Shown piece by piece: positions 8,832 through 18,090 of a stretch of 64,000 nt of DNA (the stretch's first letter is position 1; each line of letters starts with the position of its first letter). Origin of the DNA: Roseibium aggregatum (lineage in GTDB: Bacteria; Pseudomonadota; Alphaproteobacteria; Rhizobiales; Stappiaceae). Below the pieces are notes generated by a model. That model was not told the DNA's origin, made no database searches, and saw only the letters and a program-made list of their open reading frames with translations. The stretch is taken from contig NZ_JAEKJZ010000004.1 in the NCBI RefSeq assembly GCF_017309185.1, forward strand, positions 310,001 through 374,000. Direction: 5' to 3'. The position numbers and the translations under genes were made by a program.

Positions 8832-10025
8832 TCAGCCTTCGAGTGCGGTAACCCCGGGCAGGTCCTTGCCTTCCAGCCACTCCAGGAAAGCGCCGCCGGC
8901 GGTCGAGACATAGGAGAAAGTCTCCGCGACGCCGGCGTGGTTCAACGCGGCCACCGTGTCGCCGCCCCCGGCAACGGAGTTGAGCTTGCCGGCCCTGGTG
9001 TTTTCGGCAGCGTGTCTGGCGGCCGCCACCGTCGCCTTGTCGAAGGGCTCGATTTCGAAGGCGCCAAGCGGGCCGTTCCAGACCAGGGTCTTGGCGGCAT
9101 CGATCTTGGAGGCGACCGTTGCGATGGAGGCCGGACCGACGTCGAGCATCATGCCGTCCGCCGGAACGGCGTCGAGCGCAACGGTCTCGTTGTCCGCGCC
9201 GGCCTTGAATTCCTTTGCCACGACGGCATCGACGGGAAGCACGATTTCACAGCCGGCCCTGTCCGCGGCCGCCATGATCTTCTTCGCGGTGTCCGCCAGG
9301 TCGTGCTCGCACAGGGACTTGCCGACGTCGACGCCGTTGGCCGCGAGGAAGGTGTTGGCCATGCCGCCGCCGATCACCAGCATGTCGACCCTTGAGACGA
9401 GGTTTTCCAGGAGGTCGATCTTGGAAGAGACCTTCGCGCCGCCGACGACGGCCAGGACCGGGCGGACCGGCTCGCCGAGCGCGGACCCGAGCGCTTCCAG
9501 CTCGGCCTGCATGGTGCGTCCGGCATAGGCCGGAAGCAGTTTCGCGATGCCTTCTGTCGAGCCGTGTGCCCGGTGGGCGGCGGAAAAGGCGTCATTGACA
9601 TAGATGTCGCCGTTTTCGGCAAGCGCCTTGGCGAAGTCCGGATCGTTCTTTTCCTCGCCCTTGTGGTAGCGGGTGTTCTCCAGAAGCAGGACATCGCCGT
9701 CGCTCATCGCGGCGACCGCTTTTGCCGCGGCCTCGCCGATGCAGTCATCGCCGAATGCGACAGGCTTGCCGAGGAGGCCGGCGACAGCCGGAGCGACGGG
9801 CGCCAAGGACATGTCCGCGACGCGCTCGCCCTTTGGGCGGCCGAAATGGGCCAAAAGAACGACTTTCGCGCCTTTTTCGGAAAGTTCGCGGATCGTCGGC
9901 AGCACCCGCTCGATCCGGGTCGTGTCGGACACCTTGCCGCCGTCCATGGGAACGTTCAGATCAACGCGGACCAGAACGCGTTTGCCGGCAATATCAGTCA
10001 AGTCGTCGAGAGTCTTGAAAGCCAT
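8832..10025 (-). CDS. pgk: Phosphoglycerate kinase
   Basis: 397 residues from the ATG at 10025, chosen over the GTG at 10034 because AGAGG lies 8 bases upstream of the ATG. It contains [11 protein letters not shown] near the N-terminus, [16 protein letters not shown] and a C-terminal GGGDTVAAL nucleotide loop, all typical. It converts 1,3-bisphosphoglycerate and ADP to 3-phosphoglycerate and ATP, the precursor of serine made by serC/serA later in the window. Only 15 bases separate it from the LysE-type gene upstream, so these two share a transcript. Confidence 0.97.
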   Translation of the reverse strand: MAFKTLDDLTDIAGKRVLVRVDLNVPMDGGKVSDTTRIERVLPTIRELSEKGAKVVLLAHFGRPKGERVADMSLAPVAPAVAGLLGKPVAFGDDCIGEAAAKAVAAMSDGDVLLLENTRYHKGEEKNDPDFAKALAENGDIYVNDAFSAAHRAHGSTEGIAKLLPAYAGRTMQAELEALGSALGEPVRPVLAVVGGAKVSSKIDLLENLVSRVDMLVIGGGMANTFLAANGVDVGKSLCEHDLADTAKKIMAAADRAGCEIVLPVDAVVAKEFKAGADNETVALDAVPADGMMLDVGPASIATVASKIDAAKTLVWNGPLGAFEIEPFDKATVAAARHAAENTRAGKLNSVAGGGDTVAALNHAGVAETFSYVSTAGGAFLEWLEGKDLPGVTALEG

Positions 10026-10040
10026 GGTGGGCACCTCTTG

Positions 10041-10664
10041 TCAGGAACGGGAAGAATTCGTGGAGACGGCAATACCGATGCCGAAGAGAGTCAGGAGCAC
10101 GCCGAAAGAACGTTCCAGCCAGAGCTTGGCACGGGTGAAGCGCTGGCGCACGGAGGGAAGCGTGAAAAACATCGTCACAAGCACGAACCAGAGAAAGACA
10201 CCGCCAGCCATGATGACGCCGTAACCGATCTTGATCCAGAGCGGAGTGGCGTGGGACGTGACCTGAAGGAAGACGCTCAGCGCGAACAGCGTCGCCTTGG
10301 GGTTCGTCACATTGGTGAAGAAGCCCCAGCGCAACGCCTTCAGCGGTGGCATGGTCTCGAGGGCCGTGCCGGACGGCATTTCTTTGGACGCGCTCCTGTA
10401 CATGGTCAGCCCAAGAAACACGAGATAGGCCGCGCCGATCAGCTTCAGTGCGTTGAACACAAAGATGGACTGGGAGACGATCAGGCCGATACCCGCGAGG
10501 GCGTAGGTCACATGCACCCCCAGCGCAAGGCCGATGCCGAGCGCGGTCATGATCCCGGCCAGACGTCCTCCGGTCAGGGCGTTGCGCAGGACGACCGCGA
10601 AGTCGGGGCCTGGAACGACCGCGCACACGACGGTGAGGGATATGACGGTGAGGAGTTCGATCAC
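10041..10664 (-). CDS. LysE/RhtB family amino-acid exporter
   Basis: 207 residues with about six hydrophobic segments, the size and topology of the LysE superfamily. The family signature PGPDFAVVLRNALTGG lies at about 18-33, and NPKATLF near residue 120 is also characteristic. Members export amino acids such as lysine, threonine or homoserine lactone; the substrate is not predictable. It sits between gap (with its terminator) and pgk, an odd partner for glycolytic genes. Confidence 0.85.
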   Translation of the reverse strand: MIELLTVISLTVVCAVVPGPDFAVVLRNALTGGRLAGIMTALGIGLALGVHVTYALAGIGLIVSQSIFVFNALKLIGAAYLVFLGLTMYRSASKEMPSGTALETMPPLKALRWGFFTNVTNPKATLFALSVFLQVTSHATPLWIKIGYGVIMAGGVFLWFVLVTMFFTLPSVRQRFTRAKLWLERSFGVLLTLFGIGIAVSTNSSRS

Positions 10665-10689
10665 GCGGGCCTCCGGCTTCCGACGGGAT

Positions 10690-10721
10690 AAAAAAGGCGG
10701 ATGCGGCTCTCCGCATCCGCC
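10690..10721 (-). terminator. Rho-independent terminator after gap
   Basis: On the minus strand GGCGGATGCGG and CCGCATCCGCC form an 11-base-pair stem with a 4-base loop, followed by six T residues. It lies about 40 bases past the gap stop and separates gap from lysE-pgk. Confidence 0.88.
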
Positions 10722-10761
10722 TTTCGCGCTAGCGTAGGATGTTGTCCGGCCGAGCCATTGC

Positions 10762-11772
10762 TCAGATCAGTTTGGCCATGGCGACGGCCGTGTCGGCCAT
10801 ACGGTTGGAGAAGCCCCACTCGTTGTCGTACCAGGTCAGGATACGCACGAAAGTGCCGTCCATGACCTTCGTCTGGTCGCAATGGAAGACCGACGAATGA
10901 CTGTCGTGGTTGAAGTCCATCGAGACCAGCTTGTCGTCGGTATAGCCGAGAATGCCTTTCAGCTTGCCGTTGGCGGCGTCGCGGATGGCGGCATTGATCT
11001 CTTCGACCGAGGTCTCGCGCTTGGCGATGAAGTTGAGATCGACCACGGAAACATTCGGCGTCGGAACGCGGATGGCGACACCGTCCAGTTTGCCGTTCAG
11101 TTCCGGCAGAACCAGCCCGACGGCCTTGGCGGCGCCGGTGGAGGTCGGGATCATGGACATGGCCGCGGCACGGGCGCGGTAAAGATCCTTGTGCATGGTG
11201 TCCAGGGTCGGCTGGTCACCCGTGTAGGAGTGGATCGTCGTCATGAAGCCCTTCTCGATGCCGACGACCTCATTGAGGACATAGGCGACGGGCGACAGGC
11301 AGTTGGTGGTGCAGGACGCGTTGGAAACCACAAGGTCGTCCGCCGTCAGAGCGTTGTCGTTCACGCCGTAGACGATGGTCTTGTCGGCACCGGCGCCCGG
11401 CGCGGAGACAAGAACGCGTTTCGCGCCGGCTTCAAGATGAAGGGCGGCCTTTTCCTTGGCGGTGAAGATGCCGGTGCATTCCATCGCGACTTCGACGCCG
11501 AGTTCGCCCCAGGGCAGGTCCTTCGGATCGCGGATCGCGGTGACCTTGATCGGCTTGCCGCCACCGACGGAGATGGTGTCGCCTTCGACGACGACTTCCG
11601 CCGGGAACCGGCCGTGAACGCTGTCGTAGCGCAGCAGATGCGCGTTGGTCTCGACCGGGCCCAGGTCGTTAATGGCCACGACCTCGATGTCGGTGCGCCC
11701 GGATTCGACGATGGCGCGCAGGACGTTGCGGCCGATGCGGCCAAACCCGTTGATTGCTACCTTGGTTACCAT
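10762..11772 (-). CDS. gap: Type I glyceraldehyde-3-phosphate dehydrogenase
   Basis: 336 residues. N-terminal Rossmann motif [13 protein letters not shown], active-site [11 protein letters not shown] with Cys154, and the C-terminal [12 protein letters not shown] are all intact. It oxidises glyceraldehyde-3-phosphate to 1,3-bisphosphoglycerate with NAD(P). The residues after INDL (GPVETN) do not allow a firm call between NAD and NADP. GGGAG precedes the start. It follows tkt by 142 bases on the same strand and ends at a strong terminator. Confidence 0.97.
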   Translation of the reverse strand: MVTKVAINGFGRIGRNVLRAIVESGRTDIEVVAINDLGPVETNAHLLRYDSVHGRFPAEVVVEGDTISVGGGKPIKVTAIRDPKDLPWGELGVEVAMECTGIFTAKEKAALHLEAGAKRVLVSAPGAGADKTIVYGVNDNALTADDLVVSNASCTTNCLSPVAYVLNEVVGIEKGFMTTIHSYTGDQPTLDTMHKDLYRARAAAMSMIPTSTGAAKAVGLVLPELNGKLDGVAIRVPTPNVSVVDLNFIAKRETSVEEINAAIRDAANGKLKGILGYTDDKLVSMDFNHDSHSSVFHCDQTKVMDGTFVRILTWYDNEWGFSNRMADTAVAMAKLI

Positions 11773-11914
11773 ATTTCACTCCCGCGTTCTTCGACGCTCA
11801 GCCGTACTCCGGCGCCGATTGGAAAGCCACACAGGTGGCCGCTGAAATGAGCACGACGTGCTCAGTGATCCCGGCGGCATTTGGGGGACTGATGCTGCCG
11901 GGAAACGATCCGAA

Positions 11915-13903
11915 TTATGCTCCGAGCTTTGCCTTCGCCGCGGCCACGACCGCCTCCTTGGTGATGCCGAAATGCTCATAAAGCTCTTTGTAAGGCGCGC
12001 TTGCGCCAAAGCCGGTCATGCCGATGAAGGTGCCGTCCGCGCCGATGAAACGGTCCCAACCCATGCGGATACCGGCTTCGACCGCGATTTTCACCGGGCT
12101 CGCGCCGATGACAGCCGCCTTGTAGTCGTCGGACTGGGCCTCGAACAACTCGAAGGAGGGGACAGAGACGACGCGCGCCGCGATGCCTTCCGCCGTCAGC
12201 TCCTTGTGGGCGTCCACGGCGATCTCGACTTCCGAGCCGGAGGCAAACAGCGTGACGGCGGCGTCTTCCTCGCTGTCGATCAGCACATAGGCGCCCTGGG
12301 CGCACAGGTTGGCTTCCTCGAAGGTCTTGCGCTGGGAGGCCAGGTTCTGACGGGTCAGAGCCAGGACCGCCGGTCCGTCCTTGGCTTCGAGTGCGAGCTG
12401 CCAGCACTCGAGCGTCTCGGTGATGTCGGCCGGCCGGAAGAATGCGAGGTTCGGAATGGCCCGCAGAGCCGCGAAATGCTCGACCGGCTGGTGTGTCGGT
12501 CCGTCTTCGCCAAGACCGATGGAATCGTGGGTCATGACGTGAATGACGCGCTGCCCCATCAGGGCCGCCAGACGGATCGACGGACGGCAATAATCGGAAA
12601 AGATCAGGAAGCCACCGGAATAGGGGATCAGGCCGCGGTGCAGCGCCATGCCGTTCATGGCGGCCGCCATGCCGTGCTCGCGAATGCCGTAATGAATGTA
12701 GCGGCCGGAGAAGTCGTCCGGGGTGACGGGTTCGGTCTGCGGCGTCTTGGTGTTGTTGGAACCGGTCAGGTCGGCGGAGCCGCCAATGGTTTCCGGCACG
12801 ACCTCGTTGATGACGGTCAGCACGGCTTCGGAGGCCTTGCGCGTCGCCATGGTCGGCTGTTCGTCGGCGAGCTTCTTCTTGTAGTCCAGTATCGCCTGGG
12901 TGAAGCCTGCGGGCAGGTCGCCCCGGTTGCGGCGGTCGAATTCTGCGCGGGTTTCCGCATCGGCGTCGGCAAACCGCTTCTGCCAGTCCTTGTGCGCCTG
13001 GGCGGAGCGGAGGCCCGCGATGCGCCAGGCATCCAGGATGTCGCTCGGGACTTCGAAAGGCTCGTGCGGCCAGTTCAGGGCTTCGCGGGTGCCCGCGATT
13101 TCCTCTGCGCCGAGCGGCGCGCCGTGGACCTTCGAGGAGCCTGCCTTGGTCGGCGCGCCGAAGCCGATCGTTGTCTTGGCCGCGATCAGCGACGGCTTGT
13201 CGCTGGCCTGCGCCTGCCGGATCGCGGCGGCAATCGCCTCCGGATCATGGCCGTCCACGCTGAGCGTGTTCCAGCCGGATGCGGCGAAGCGGGCGAGCTG
13301 GTCGGTGGAATCGGTGATTTCGACCCTGCCGTCGATGGAAATGCCGTTATCGTCCCAGATGACGATCAGCTTGTTCAGTTTCAGGTGGCCGGCGAGAGAC
13401 AGGGCCTCCTGGCTGATGCCTTCCATAAGACAGCCGTCACCGGCCAGAACATAGGTGTAGTGATCGACGAGGTCCGCGCCGAACCGCTCCTCCTGGAGGC
13501 GTTCGGCGATCGCCATTCCGACGGCATTGCCGAGGCCTTGTCCCAGCGGGCCGGTGGTGGTTTCGATACCGGCGCCGTGACCGTATTCCGGGTGACCGGC
13601 CGTGCGGGCGCCGAGCTGGCGGAAATTCTTCAATTCGTCCAGCGAGAAGTCCTCGTAGCCCAGGAGATAAAGCAGGCTGTAGAGGAGCATGGAGCCGTGG
13701 CCGGCGGACAGGACAAAGCGGTCGCGGTCCGACCAGTCCGGAGTGGTCGGGTCGAACTTCAGGAACTCGGTGAACAGGACAGTCGCGATGTCGGCAGCGC
13801 CCATGGGCAATCCGGGATGGCCGGATTTGGCTTTCTCCACGGCATCGATGGCAAGAAAGCGGATCGCGTTCGCCATGCGCTGGTGTTTTTCAAGATCGGT
13901 CAT
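11915..13903 (-). CDS. tkt: Transketolase
   Basis: 662 residues. Thiamine-diphosphate domain with HGSMLLYSL near residue 70 and [13 protein letters not shown] near residue 155; the pyrimidine-binding domain includes [14 protein letters not shown] and [15 protein letters not shown] segments. It moves two-carbon units in the pentose phosphate pathway, linking to gap/pgk/fba downstream. CAGGAAG lies just before the ATG. The opposite strand has long open frames without ribosome sites; these are composition shadows. An imperfect inverted repeat lies about 95-165 bases upstream. Confidence 0.97.
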   Translation of the reverse strand: MTDLEKHQRMANAIRFLAIDAVEKAKSGHPGLPMGAADIATVLFTEFLKFDPTTPDWSDRDRFVLSAGHGSMLLYSLLYLLGYEDFSLDELKNFRQLGARTAGHPEYGHGAGIETTTGPLGQGLGNAVGMAIAERLQEERFGADLVDHYTYVLAGDGCLMEGISQEALSLAGHLKLNKLIVIWDDNGISIDGRVEITDSTDQLARFAASGWNTLSVDGHDPEAIAAAIRQAQASDKPSLIAAKTTIGFGAPTKAGSSKVHGAPLGAEEIAGTREALNWPHEPFEVPSDILDAWRIAGLRSAQAHKDWQKRFADADAETRAEFDRRNRGDLPAGFTQAILDYKKKLADEQPTMATRKASEAVLTVINEVVPETIGGSADLTGSNNTKTPQTEPVTPDDFSGRYIHYGIREHGMAAAMNGMALHRGLIPYSGGFLIFSDYCRPSIRLAALMGQRVIHVMTHDSIGLGEDGPTHQPVEHFAALRAIPNLAFFRPADITETLECWQLALEAKDGPAVLALTRQNLASQRKTFEEANLCAQGAYVLIDSEEDAAVTLFASGSEVEIAVDAHKELTAEGIAARVVSVPSFELFEAQSDDYKAAVIGASPVKIAVEAGIRMGWDRFIGADGTFIGMTGFGASAPYKELYEHFGITKEAVVAAAKAKLGA

Positions 13904-14382
13904 CGTCTTCCTGTCGCTTGCTTTGGAGCCCCTTCACCAGAGCGGACCGCCCGGTTCGGAATTTTGTGGGGTGGATTTCTCAAAAACCACTGTTGCCGTT
14001 TGGGTTCGGGCGCCAGACAAATATCAGGAACCGCCAGCGAGTCAACAAATCTGGCGGCAACCCAAACGAGATGCAAAGCGGCAAAGGATCGCGGACGAAA
14101 ATCCCGCCTTCAGGGTTATAGAACTGAGGATTCTGACGATGGCGCATTGACTGCGAGATTATGCGATGCCTAAGCTCATCGCTCCAAGAATGATTTTCAA
14201 ACTCGCCATAAACTTTGATTGAACGCGAGACGCCGGGTGGGGGCACCTTTATACGGAACGCGTGCGGGAATTCGGCAAGCGCGCCTGGGAACGCGCAGAG
14301 ATTCGTCCGACGATGTGACGTAATGCAGGTCACAGGTAACGACGGTGCCGCCACGAAAAGACCTGGGGGACAAGCTGACGTA
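13904..14382. other. Divergent regulatory region between tkt and the zapA operon
   Basis: 479 bases with promoters for both directions. It holds the inverted repeat at 13997-14068. Several short open frames on both strands lack ribosome sites. Nothing else recognised. Confidence 0.5.
13997..14068. promoter_or_regulatory. Imperfect inverted repeat upstream of tkt
   Basis: The left arm (13997-14017) contains CGTTTGGGTT then CGCCAGA; the right arm (14050-14068) contains TCTGGCG then AACCCAAACG. Thus two conserved blocks of 7 and 10 bases are mirrored across 32 bases, with only the few bases between the blocks differing. It could be a regulator's dyad site or part of the tkt leader RNA. Confidence 0.45.
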
Positions 14383-14679
14383 ATGGCGGAAACTGATTGC
14401 GTGGAAAAGACGAGTCTTGCCGATGCCGTCAAACGCCTGGAAGCGGCGGTGGGTCATCTGGAAACGGCGGTGCAGCGGCGCATGGACGCTGACAGATCCC
14501 TGAACTCCCTTCAGGACGATTTGCAAAGGCTCGGAGAGGACCGGTCGCAACTGGCCGCTTCCCTGGACGAGAGCGAGGCGAGGGCGTCCCGTCTGGAGGA
14601 AGCCAACAAGGACGTCTCACGCCGGCTCGTTTCGGCGATGGAGACCATTCGCAGCGTTCTGGACGCGCATGGAGGCTGA
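14383..14679 (+). CDS. Small coiled-coil protein (DUF4164-like)
   Basis: 98 residues from the ATG at 14383, with GGGGGA upstream. A longer frame from 14215 adds 56 residues of non-conserved character. Almost the whole protein is a charged heptad-repeat helix (for example AVKRLEAAVGHLETAVQ and RASRLEEANKDVSRRL). In Rhizobiales such a gene regularly precedes zapA, 6 bases downstream here, so a division-associated role is inferred; no catalytic motif is present. Confidence 0.75.
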   Translation: MAETDCVEKTSLADAVKRLEAAVGHLETAVQRRMDADRSLNSLQDDLQRLGEDRSQLAASLDESEARASRLEEANKDVSRRLVSAMETIRSVLDAHGG

Positions 14680-14685
14680 TCCCCG

Positions 14686-15066
14686 ATGGCGCAAATCTCG
14701 GTCACGATAAACGGAAAATCCTTTCGCATGGCCTGCGACGACGGCGAAGAGGAGCGGCTGATGGGCCTTGCAAGCCGCTTCGATGGCTGGATCGGAGACC
14801 TCAAGGGAGCCTTCGGAGAGATTGGCGACCAGCGGCTGACCGTGATGGCGGGTATCATGGCGACCGACCAGCTGTCGGAGCTGGAGCGCAAGGTTGCCCG
14901 GCTCGAAGAAGAGCTGGCGGAGGCCAAGAAGCAGCAGCTCACCGCGCTCGACAACCTGAGCCAGAACGAACAGGAGCTGTCGCGCGCCATTCACACGGCG
15001 GCCGCCCGCATCGAAAGTCTGGCGGACGGGGTGGCGAAGAGCCTGCGCTCCTCCGATGTGTCCTGA
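14686..15066 (+). CDS. zapA: Cell division protein ZapA
   Basis: 126 residues. The N-terminal globular head (VTINGKSFRMACDDGEEERL, then LASRFD) is followed by a helical segment with DQLSELERKVARLEEELAE, the usual ZapA dimerisation coiled coil. ZapA crosslinks FtsZ filaments at mid-cell. It is followed by 6S RNA and the 5-formyl-THF cyclo-ligase gene, the classic proteobacterial order. Confidence 0.92.
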   Translation: MAQISVTINGKSFRMACDDGEEERLMGLASRFDGWIGDLKGAFGEIGDQRLTVMAGIMATDQLSELERKVARLEEELAEAKKQQLTALDNLSQNEQELSRAIHTAAARIESLADGVAKSLRSSDVS

Positions 15067-15137
15067 CAGGCGCCGGTTCAGGTACGTTCCAGAACGATCC
15101 CCGTTAGAATTCGTTTGTGATGAAATGCATGCCGCTC

Positions 15138-15283
15138 TGGTATTTGCGCCGGTGCGGAGCTATATGCGGTAATTGCGGCTGCCCGATACGTCAGGAACAT
15201 TTTCCCCGGGGCCTTACGCATTCCCTTGGGAGCTGTCCCTGCGCTGGGCCGTGGTCCGTTGCATACGGCGCCCACCTACATTG
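15138..15283 (+). ncRNA. ssrS: 6S RNA
   Basis: Placed between zapA and the 5-formyl-THF cyclo-ligase gene, where 6S RNA lies in many proteobacteria. A closing stem can be drawn between 15140-15152 (GTATTTGCGCCG) and 15266-15279 (CGGCGCCCACCTAC). The interior has the long internal bulge flanked by GGGGCC and GGGAGCTGTCCCTG-type elements and GTGGTCCG. 6S RNA mimics an open promoter and binds sigma-70 RNA polymerase in stationary phase. Ends are approximate. Confidence 0.78.
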
Positions 15284-15292
15284 TAGGTTTCC
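15273..15292 (+). terminator. Hairpin at the 3' end of 6S RNA
   Basis: ACCTAC and GTAGGT flank a 3-base ATT loop, followed by TTCCC. It shares bases with the 3' strand of the 6S closing stem, so the two pairings compete; it may mark the processing or termination site. Confidence 0.4.
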
Positions 15293-15380
15293 CGGGATCG
15301 CAATTCCAACGGTCGGTCGGCTGCACGTTCCCGCTTCTTTCCGGCGGGAGTGGGCCGCGAAACGTCATTGAAGAGGGCCC

Positions 15381-15959
15381 ATGAACGATCCTTCCAGTCT
15401 CGCTTTGGAAAAAGACCGGCTCAGAAAAGAGGCGCTGTCCCGCCGCAAGGCGATGGCAACGGTGGAGCGGATCGAAAAAAGCCTGGCCCTTGCCGATCAC
15501 GCTCGGTCCCTTCCCATTCCCGATGGCGCGGTTGTCTCCGGGTTCTGGCCGATCCGGGACGAGATCGACCCGAGACCGCTTTTGGATCTCCTGCGCCAAA
15601 AGGGACATGCGCTTTGCCTGCCGGCGATCGCCGAGCCGCATCTGGTCTTCCGGAAACTGGAGCGGGGCGGAGACCTGGTTTCGGCAGGCTTCGGCACGAT
15701 GGAACCGGTGGAAGGGACGGAGGAACTGATCCCGGACGTTCTTCTGATGCCGCTTGCCGCCTACGACAAGGCCGGCAACCGGATCGGATACGGCAAGGGG
15801 CACTATGACAAGGCGATCGCGGCGCTTGAAAAAAGTCGGCCGCTTCTTTGCATCGGACTTGCTTTTGCCCTTCAGGAGGTTGACCGCGTGCCTGCGGAAG
15901 CGCATGACAAACCGTTGGATGGGATTCTAACCGAACAGGGATACCGGGCTTTCGGCTGA
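15381..15959 (+). CDS. ygfA: 5-formyltetrahydrofolate cyclo-ligase
   Basis: 192 residues. The C-terminal signature GNRIGYGKGHYDKAI lies at about 132-146, with LRKEALSRRKAM at the N-terminus, both typical. It converts 5-formyl-THF to 5,10-methenyl-THF using ATP. AAGAGGG lies 6 bases before the ATG. Because the gene directly follows 6S RNA, transcription may read through from the ssrS promoter as in E. coli. Confidence 0.94.
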   Translation: MNDPSSLALEKDRLRKEALSRRKAMATVERIEKSLALADHARSLPIPDGAVVSGFWPIRDEIDPRPLLDLLRQKGHALCLPAIAEPHLVFRKLERGGDLVSAGFGTMEPVEGTEELIPDVLLMPLAAYDKAGNRIGYGKGHYDKAIAALEKSRPLLCIGLAFALQEVDRVPAEAHDKPLDGILTEQGYRAFG

Positions 15960-15998
15960 GACCGTGCCAGGTCGACGCTAAAGGGGCCGTAACGACGC

Positions 15999-16829
15999 AT
16001 GCGCATTCTGTTTTTGGGCGACCTCGTAGGCCGGGTGGGCCGTAACGCCGTGATCGAGAAGCTGCCGGAACTCGTGGAGGCGAACCGGCTCGATTTCGTG
16101 ATCGTCAACGGCGAGAACGCCGCATCCGGCTTCGGTATCACCGAAACCATTCTTCAGGATGTGCTCGACGCGGGCGCCGATGTCGTCACGACCGGCAACC
16201 ACGTCTGGGATCAGCGCGACACGCTTGTCTATATCGAACGCCAGGACCGTCTGCTTCGCCCGGTGAACTATCCTCAAGGCACGCCCGGTCGGGGCGCTCA
16301 TCTCTTCACGGCACGCAACGGGGCCCAGGTAATGGTCGCCAACGTCATGGGCCGGGTCTATATGGACGCCCTCGACGATCCGTTCCAGGCGATCGAAAGG
16401 GTGGTCGACGACTGTCCTCTTGGCCAGGTGGCCGACGCCATCATCGTCGACGTTCACGCGGAGGCGACCAGCGAGAAACAGGCCATGGGGCATTTCCTGG
16501 ACGGAAGGGTCAGTCTTGTGGTCGGCACGCATACCCATGTACCCACCGCCGATCACCAGATCCTGGAAAACGGCACCGCCTATCTGTCGGACGCGGGCAT
16601 GTGCGGCGCCTATGACAGCGTGCTCGGCATGGACAAGGAAGAACCGGTGAACCGGTTTCAGCGCAAGATCCCGGGCAGCCGGTTCACGCCTGCCTCCGGC
16701 GATGCCACCATCTGCGGCGTTGCGATCGAGACCAGCGACAGCACCGGCCTTGCGGAACGGATCGCCCCGGTCCGGATCGGCGGGCGGCTCGAGCCGGTTC
16801 TGCCGTCCTTCTGGCCGGCGGCCGGCTGA
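15999..16829 (+). CDS. ymdB: YmdB-type calcineurin-like metallophosphoesterase
   Basis: 276 residues. Metal-binding motifs in order: FLGDLVG at 5-11, VNGENAASG near 36, TTGNHVWDQ near 65, DVHAEATSEK near 150 and GTHTHVPT near 176. These match the TIGR00282 family, whose Bacillus and Deinococcus members hydrolyse 2',3'-cyclic nucleotides. It is 39 bases after the cyclo-ligase and 100 bases before yebC, in line with one operon. Confidence 0.92.
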   Translation: MRILFLGDLVGRVGRNAVIEKLPELVEANRLDFVIVNGENAASGFGITETILQDVLDAGADVVTTGNHVWDQRDTLVYIERQDRLLRPVNYPQGTPGRGAHLFTARNGAQVMVANVMGRVYMDALDDPFQAIERVVDDCPLGQVADAIIVDVHAEATSEKQAMGHFLDGRVSLVVGTHTHVPTADHQILENGTAYLSDAGMCGAYDSVLGMDKEEPVNRFQRKIPGSRFTPASGDATICGVAIETSDSTGLAERIAPVRIGGRLEPVLPSFWPAAG

Positions 16830-16932
16830 AACTTTTCACGGTGAAGTTCTGCGATCTGGATTTTCACCGCCAACTTGCCTATAAGCGGCGCAGTTTTCAC
16901 GAAAGTTCATCCGCAAAGAGCTGAGAAGAGCC

Positions 16933-17679
16933 ATGGCAGGCCATTCAAAATTCAAGAACATCATGCACCGCAAGGGACGTCAGGATGCCGTCCGCTCGAA
17001 GATGTTCTCCAAACTGTCCAAGGAAATCACCGTTGCCGCCAAGATGGGCGACCCGGATCCGGACAGCAATCCGCGCCTGCGTCTTGCCGTGCAGAACGCC
17101 AAGGCGCAGTCCATGCCCAAGGACAACATCCAGCGCGCCATCAACAAGTCCCAGACAGGCGATAGCGAGAACTACGAGGAAGTTCGTTACGAGGGCTACG
17201 GCCCGGCCGGCGTTGCCGTGGTCGTCGAGGCGCTGACGGATAATCGCAACCGGTCCGCGTCGAACATCCGCTCGTATTTCACCAAATGCGGCGGGTCGCT
17301 CGGTGAAACCGGCTCGGTCTCCTTCATGTTCGACCGGGTCGGCGAGATCGTCTACAAGCCGGAAGCCGGTGAGGCGGACGCCGTTCTGGAAGCCGCCATC
17401 GAGGCGGGTGCCGAGGATGTCCAGTCCGATGAGAACGGCCACACGATCTACACCGCCTTCGAGGATCTCAACGATGTCGCCAGCGGCCTGGAAGGTGCGC
17501 TCGGCGAAGCCGACAGCACCAAGATCATCTGGAAACCGCAGAACCTGACACCCGTCGATGCGGACAAGGCCCAGACGCTGATGAAGCTGATCGACATGCT
17601 GGAAGACGATGACGACGTGCAGAACGTCTACTCGAATTTCGACGTCGATGAGGAAACCATGGCGGCGCTGGCCTCCTGA
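16933..17679 (+). CDS. yebC: YebC/PmpR-family protein
   Basis: 248 residues with the family N-terminus [18 protein letters not shown] and internal [17 protein letters not shown] near residue 95. YebC proteins were described as transcriptional regulators and more recently as ribosome-associated factors that help at polyproline motifs, which would parallel efp in this window. AGAAGAG lies upstream of the ATG. A strong terminator follows 24 bases after the stop. Confidence 0.95.
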   Translation: MAGHSKFKNIMHRKGRQDAVRSKMFSKLSKEITVAAKMGDPDPDSNPRLRLAVQNAKAQSMPKDNIQRAINKSQTGDSENYEEVRYEGYGPAGVAVVVEALTDNRNRSASNIRSYFTKCGGSLGETGSVSFMFDRVGEIVYKPEAGEADAVLEAAIEAGAEDVQSDENGHTIYTAFEDLNDVASGLEGALGEADSTKIIWKPQNLTPVDADKAQTLMKLIDMLEDDDDVQNVYSNFDVDEETMAALAS

Positions 17680-17702
17680 GCGGTTCCTTGAGATCTGATT
17701 GG

Positions 17703-17732
17703 AAACCCCGGTTCTGCCGGGGTTTTGTTTTT
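17703..17732 (+). terminator. Rho-independent terminator after yebC
   Basis: AACCCCGG and CCGGGGTT with a 5-base loop, followed by TTTTGTTTTT. Ends the zapA-yebC transcripts. Confidence 0.9.
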
Positions 17733-17764
17733 GTGGGGTAATCGGTCTTCAAAGGCAGGATATC

Positions 17765-18076
17765 ATGTTCAACATTTACGAACTCACGCAGCAGGATCCG
17801 AAGACACTGCAGGAGCGGGCGCTGAAGCTGACCGAGGAGGCCGGTGAACTGGCGCAGGCCATTCTGACCGTAACCAGGGCACCGGGCTCCACCTACAAAC
17901 CGCACACGATTGAGGACGTTCGCGAGGAGGCCGTGGATGCGGCGATCTGCGCCTTGAGCGTGCTCGCGCAGGCGTGCGCAAGCCGCGAGGAGTTCGAGGC
18001 GGAGCTCGACCGGCTGATGACGGTCAAATGCGCCAAGTGGCGGGAGAAACTGGAAAGCGGTCCCGCACCGGAGTGA
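17765..18076 (+). CDS. MazG-like nucleotide pyrophosphohydrolase
   Basis: 103 residues from the ATG at 17765 (GGCAGGA upstream); the longer frame from 17699 would run through the yebC terminator. Helices carry LTEEAGELAQA near 22-32 and EDVREEAVDAAI near 53-64, matching the EExxE and ExxD metal sites of the MazG/all-alpha NTP-PPase fold. Such enzymes hydrolyse non-canonical or alarmone nucleotides to monophosphates. Substrate unknown. Confidence 0.8.
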   Translation: MFNIYELTQQDPKTLQERALKLTEEAGELAQAILTVTRAPGSTYKPHTIEDVREEAVDAAICALSVLAQACASREEFEAELDRLMTVKCAKWREKLESGPAPE

Positions 18077-18090
18077 GACGGGGAGGCCGC

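Noticed and set aside
11858..14173. Very long open frame opposite tkt
   Set aside because: Runs antisense across a clearly conserved transketolase; no ribosome site and Arg/Gly/His-rich composition typical of a GC-rich shadow.
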